This document shows positions 12,368-14,000 of a DNA stretch of 14,000 bases, one piece after another. The notes beneath the pieces were generated by a model. That model ran no database searches and was not told the DNA's origin. It saw only the letters and a list, made by a program, of their open reading frames with translations. The DNA comes from JBLHUT01 sp047629975 (GTDB lineage Bacteria; Pseudomonadota; Alphaproteobacteria; Rhodobacterales; Rhodobacteraceae), in assembly GCA_047629975.1 (NCBI GenBank), contig JBLHUT010000061.1, positions 1 to 14,000 of the forward strand, in the 5' to 3' direction. Positions within the stretch are counted from its first letter, which is position 1, and each line of letters starts with the position of its first letter. Made by a program: the position numbers and the translations under genes.

Positions 12368-14000
12368 TCATTCCGCTGCAATTCCTTCCAGCCGGTCTTC
12401 CAGTTCGTCAGCCGCGTCTTGCAACGCAGCCAGTGTTTCGTCGTCTGGCTGCCAATAGGCGCGGTCGTTGGCCTCCAGCAGGCGGTTGGCCATGCGGGCG
12501 CTTGCTTGTGGATTAAGTTCCGACAGACGCTTGCGCATCTCGTCGTCCAGAACGAAAGTTTCCGAAATCCGCTGATAAACCCATGGATCAACCTGCCCGG
12601 TCGTGGCCGACCAGCCCAGCGTGTTGGTGACCTGCGCCTCGATCTGGCGCACACCTTCGTGGCCGTGCTTCAAAAGCCCTTCGAACCATTTGGGGTTCAG
12701 ACTGCGGCTGCGGGTTTCCAGCGCGACCTGATCCTTCAAGGTGCGGACTTTGCCACCACCACGGGTCTGGTCACCGATATAGACAGTCGCCTCGCCCCCG
12801 TCAGGGCCTTTGGCCCGCTTGACGGCCCGCGAAATCCCCCCCAGCGTATCAAAGTAGTGGTCCACCGTGGTAACGCCCAGTTCGACCGATTCGAGGTTCT
12901 GATAGGCGATGTCCACATCTTTGAGCGCCCGCTGAAGCAGCGCAGGATTGCGGCTGGATTTACCGGTACGGCCATAGGCAAACGACTTGCGTGCCTCATA
13001 GGCATCGGCCAACTCGTCTTCATCATCCCACGCACCGCTATCGACCAACGCGTTAACATTCGCCCCGTAAGCCCCTTCGGCATTAGAAAACACCCGCAAG
13101 GACGCTTCCTCGATATCGCAGCCCATTTTGTCAGCATAATCAAGCGCATGAGCACGAATGAAATTCTGCTCGGCCGGCTCGTTCTGCGCGGTCGCGGCCT
13201 TATAGGCGGCTTCGGCCAAAAGCTTTGTCTGCAACGGCAGCAGATCGCGGAAAATCCCCGACAGCGTCATAATCACGTCGATACGCGGGCGCCCCAGCTC
13301 TTCAAGCGGGATCAGGTCAGCACCAGCCAGACGACCGAAGTTATCGAACCGTGGTTTGGCCCCCATCAGCGCCAGAGCCTGTGCAATGGGTCCGCCATCG
13401 GATTTGATATTGTCACTGCCCCACAAAACCAATGCGACCGTCCGCGGGATCGAATTGTGCGTATCCAGCAACAACTGTGCCTGCTTGGCCCCTTCGCGCA
13501 TTGCAAACGATGTGGGCATCCGAAACGGATCGAAGGCATGGATATTGCGCCCCGTCGGTAAAACTTCGGCCGAGCGGATCAGGTCGCCCCCCGGCACAGG
13601 CGCGATAAAGCGTCCGTCCAAGGCGCGCATCAGCCCTGTCAGCTCTGTTTCGTGCTGCAACAAGTCATCAATTCTGGCGAGAACCCTGGGGTCCTGATCG
13701 GCCATCGTAGCAAGATGGGCGGCGCGTTCTTCAGGGCTCATGACCCGGCCCACAACGTGCAAACCGTCGGTAATCAGCGCGTCTTCAGTCTCGAGCAACT
13801 TGAGCCAGATTGCGTCCGGTGCAACACCGGCCATATCAACGGCATCAGCCTGTACCGCGATCAGCTGTTCCAGCTCGATACGCTCGGGCGCATCGGGAAG
13901 CAGGCCGCGCCAGCGGGTGACACTGTCCTTGAGTTCAAGCAAGCCTTTGTAAAGACCCGATTGTGCAAGTGGTGGCGTCAGATGGGTAACGGTTACGGCC
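12368..14000 (-). CDS. bchH: Magnesium chelatase subunit H, C-terminal part
   Basis: Large porphyrin-binding subunit of Mg-chelatase, which with BchI and BchD inserts Mg2+ into protoporphyrin IX, the branch point to bacteriochlorophyll. The frame is open to the right edge (last complete codon ends at 13999) and encodes 543 residues ending in LEGIAAE; full BchH is about 1,200 residues, so a little under half is present. The part seen is the CobN/Mg-chelatase family region: THLTPPLAQSGLYKGLLELK, GRNIHAFDPFRMP, ALVLWGSDNIKSDGGPIAQA, RPRIDVIMTLSGIFRDLLP, GSYG-type NAEGAYGANVNALV, and NPKWFEGLLKHGHEGVRQIE. A TTG at 13942 begins the longest Met-like frame but is internal. Orientation and position immediately before bchL match the bchFNBHLM order. 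Confidence 0.96.
   Translation of the reverse strand, partial: AVTVTHLTPPLAQSGLYKGLLELKDSVTRWRGLLPDAPERIELEQLIAVQADAVDMAGVAPDAIWLKLLETEDALITDGLHVVGRVMSPEERAAHLATMADQDPRVLARIDDLLQHETELTGLMRALDGRFIAPVPGGDLIRSAEVLPTGRNIHAFDPFRMPTSFAMREGAKQAQLLLDTHNSIPRTVALVLWGSDNIKSDGGPIAQALALMGAKPRFDNFGRLAGADLIPLEELGRPRIDVIMTLSGIFRDLLPLQTKLLAEAAYKAATAQNEPAEQNFIRAHALDYADKMGCDIEEASLRVFSNAEGAYGANVNALVDSGAWDDEDELADAYEARKSFAYGRTGKSSRNPALLQRALKDVDIAYQNLESVELGVTTVDHYFDTLGGISRAVKRAKGPDGGEATVYIGDQTRGGGKVRTLKDQVALETRSRSLNPKWFEGLLKHGHEGVRQIEAQVTNTLGWSATTGQVDPWVYQRISETFVLDDEMRKRLSELNPQASARMANRLLEANDRAYWQPDDETLAALQDAADELEDRLEGIAAE

Noticed and set aside
12287..13561. A 424-codon open frame on the plus strand
   Set aside because: It lies opposite bchH, whose translation is unmistakable. 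Long antisense frames are expected where GC-rich third positions suppress stops, and the product resembles nothing and has no ribosome site.
13942..14000. TTG at 13942 as a start codon for a short bchH
   Set aside because: The frame continues to the edge with residues (LYKGLLELK region) that belong to BchH, so the gene is simply cut by the window.

Overview
The window is one edge of a photosynthesis gene cluster from an anoxygenic phototrophic alphaproteobacterium, most likely an aerobic member of the Roseobacter group (Rhodobacterales). The reasons are the moderately high G+C, the gene order bchH-bchL-bchM-lhaA-puhA-puhB-puhC-small ORF-acsF-puhE-hemA-cycA, and the use of the oxygen-dependent cyclase AcsF. 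The genus assignment is inference from gene order and protein style, not from a database search.

Right to middle (14000 down to about 2897, all minus strand): transcription runs from right to left. It starts inside bchH, whose 5' part lies beyond the right edge. bchL, bchM and lhaA follow with overlapping stop/start codons. Next come puhA (reaction-centre H subunit), puhB and puhC (assembly factors), a 98-residue protein that I identify as BciE (the small partner of alphaproteobacterial AcsF), acsF, puhE, hemA (5-aminolevulinate synthase) and cycA (cytochrome c2). The block supplies the first step of tetrapyrrole synthesis (HemA), Mg insertion (BchH), methylation (BchM), isocyclic ring closure (BciE/AcsF), protochlorophyllide reduction (BchL), assembly of LH1 and the reaction centre (LhaA, PuhA, PuhB, PuhC, PuhE) and an electron donor to the reaction centre (CycA). 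It closes with a clear rho-independent terminator with a UUCG loop at about 2897-2924.

Left (1 to about 2820): a tungstate-type ABC importer, tupB-tupC-tupA, on the minus strand. It is convergent with the 3' end of a plus-strand gene encoding a molybdate/tungstate-binding-type periplasmic-binding-protein-like domain, probably the regulator of the importer. tupB very likely starts at a TTG codon behind a strong Shine-Dalgarno sequence. That sequence lies inside a 14-bp inverted repeat that can fold into a long hairpin in the mRNA. This is the most unusual non-coding structure in the window and a candidate regulatory element.

I see no RNA genes, insertion sequences, CRISPR arrays or defence systems. 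The protein-coding content is largely known photosynthesis biology. The points that merit checking are the tupB leader hairpin, the bciE-acsF coupling, and several intercistronic stem-loops in the bch/puh operon.
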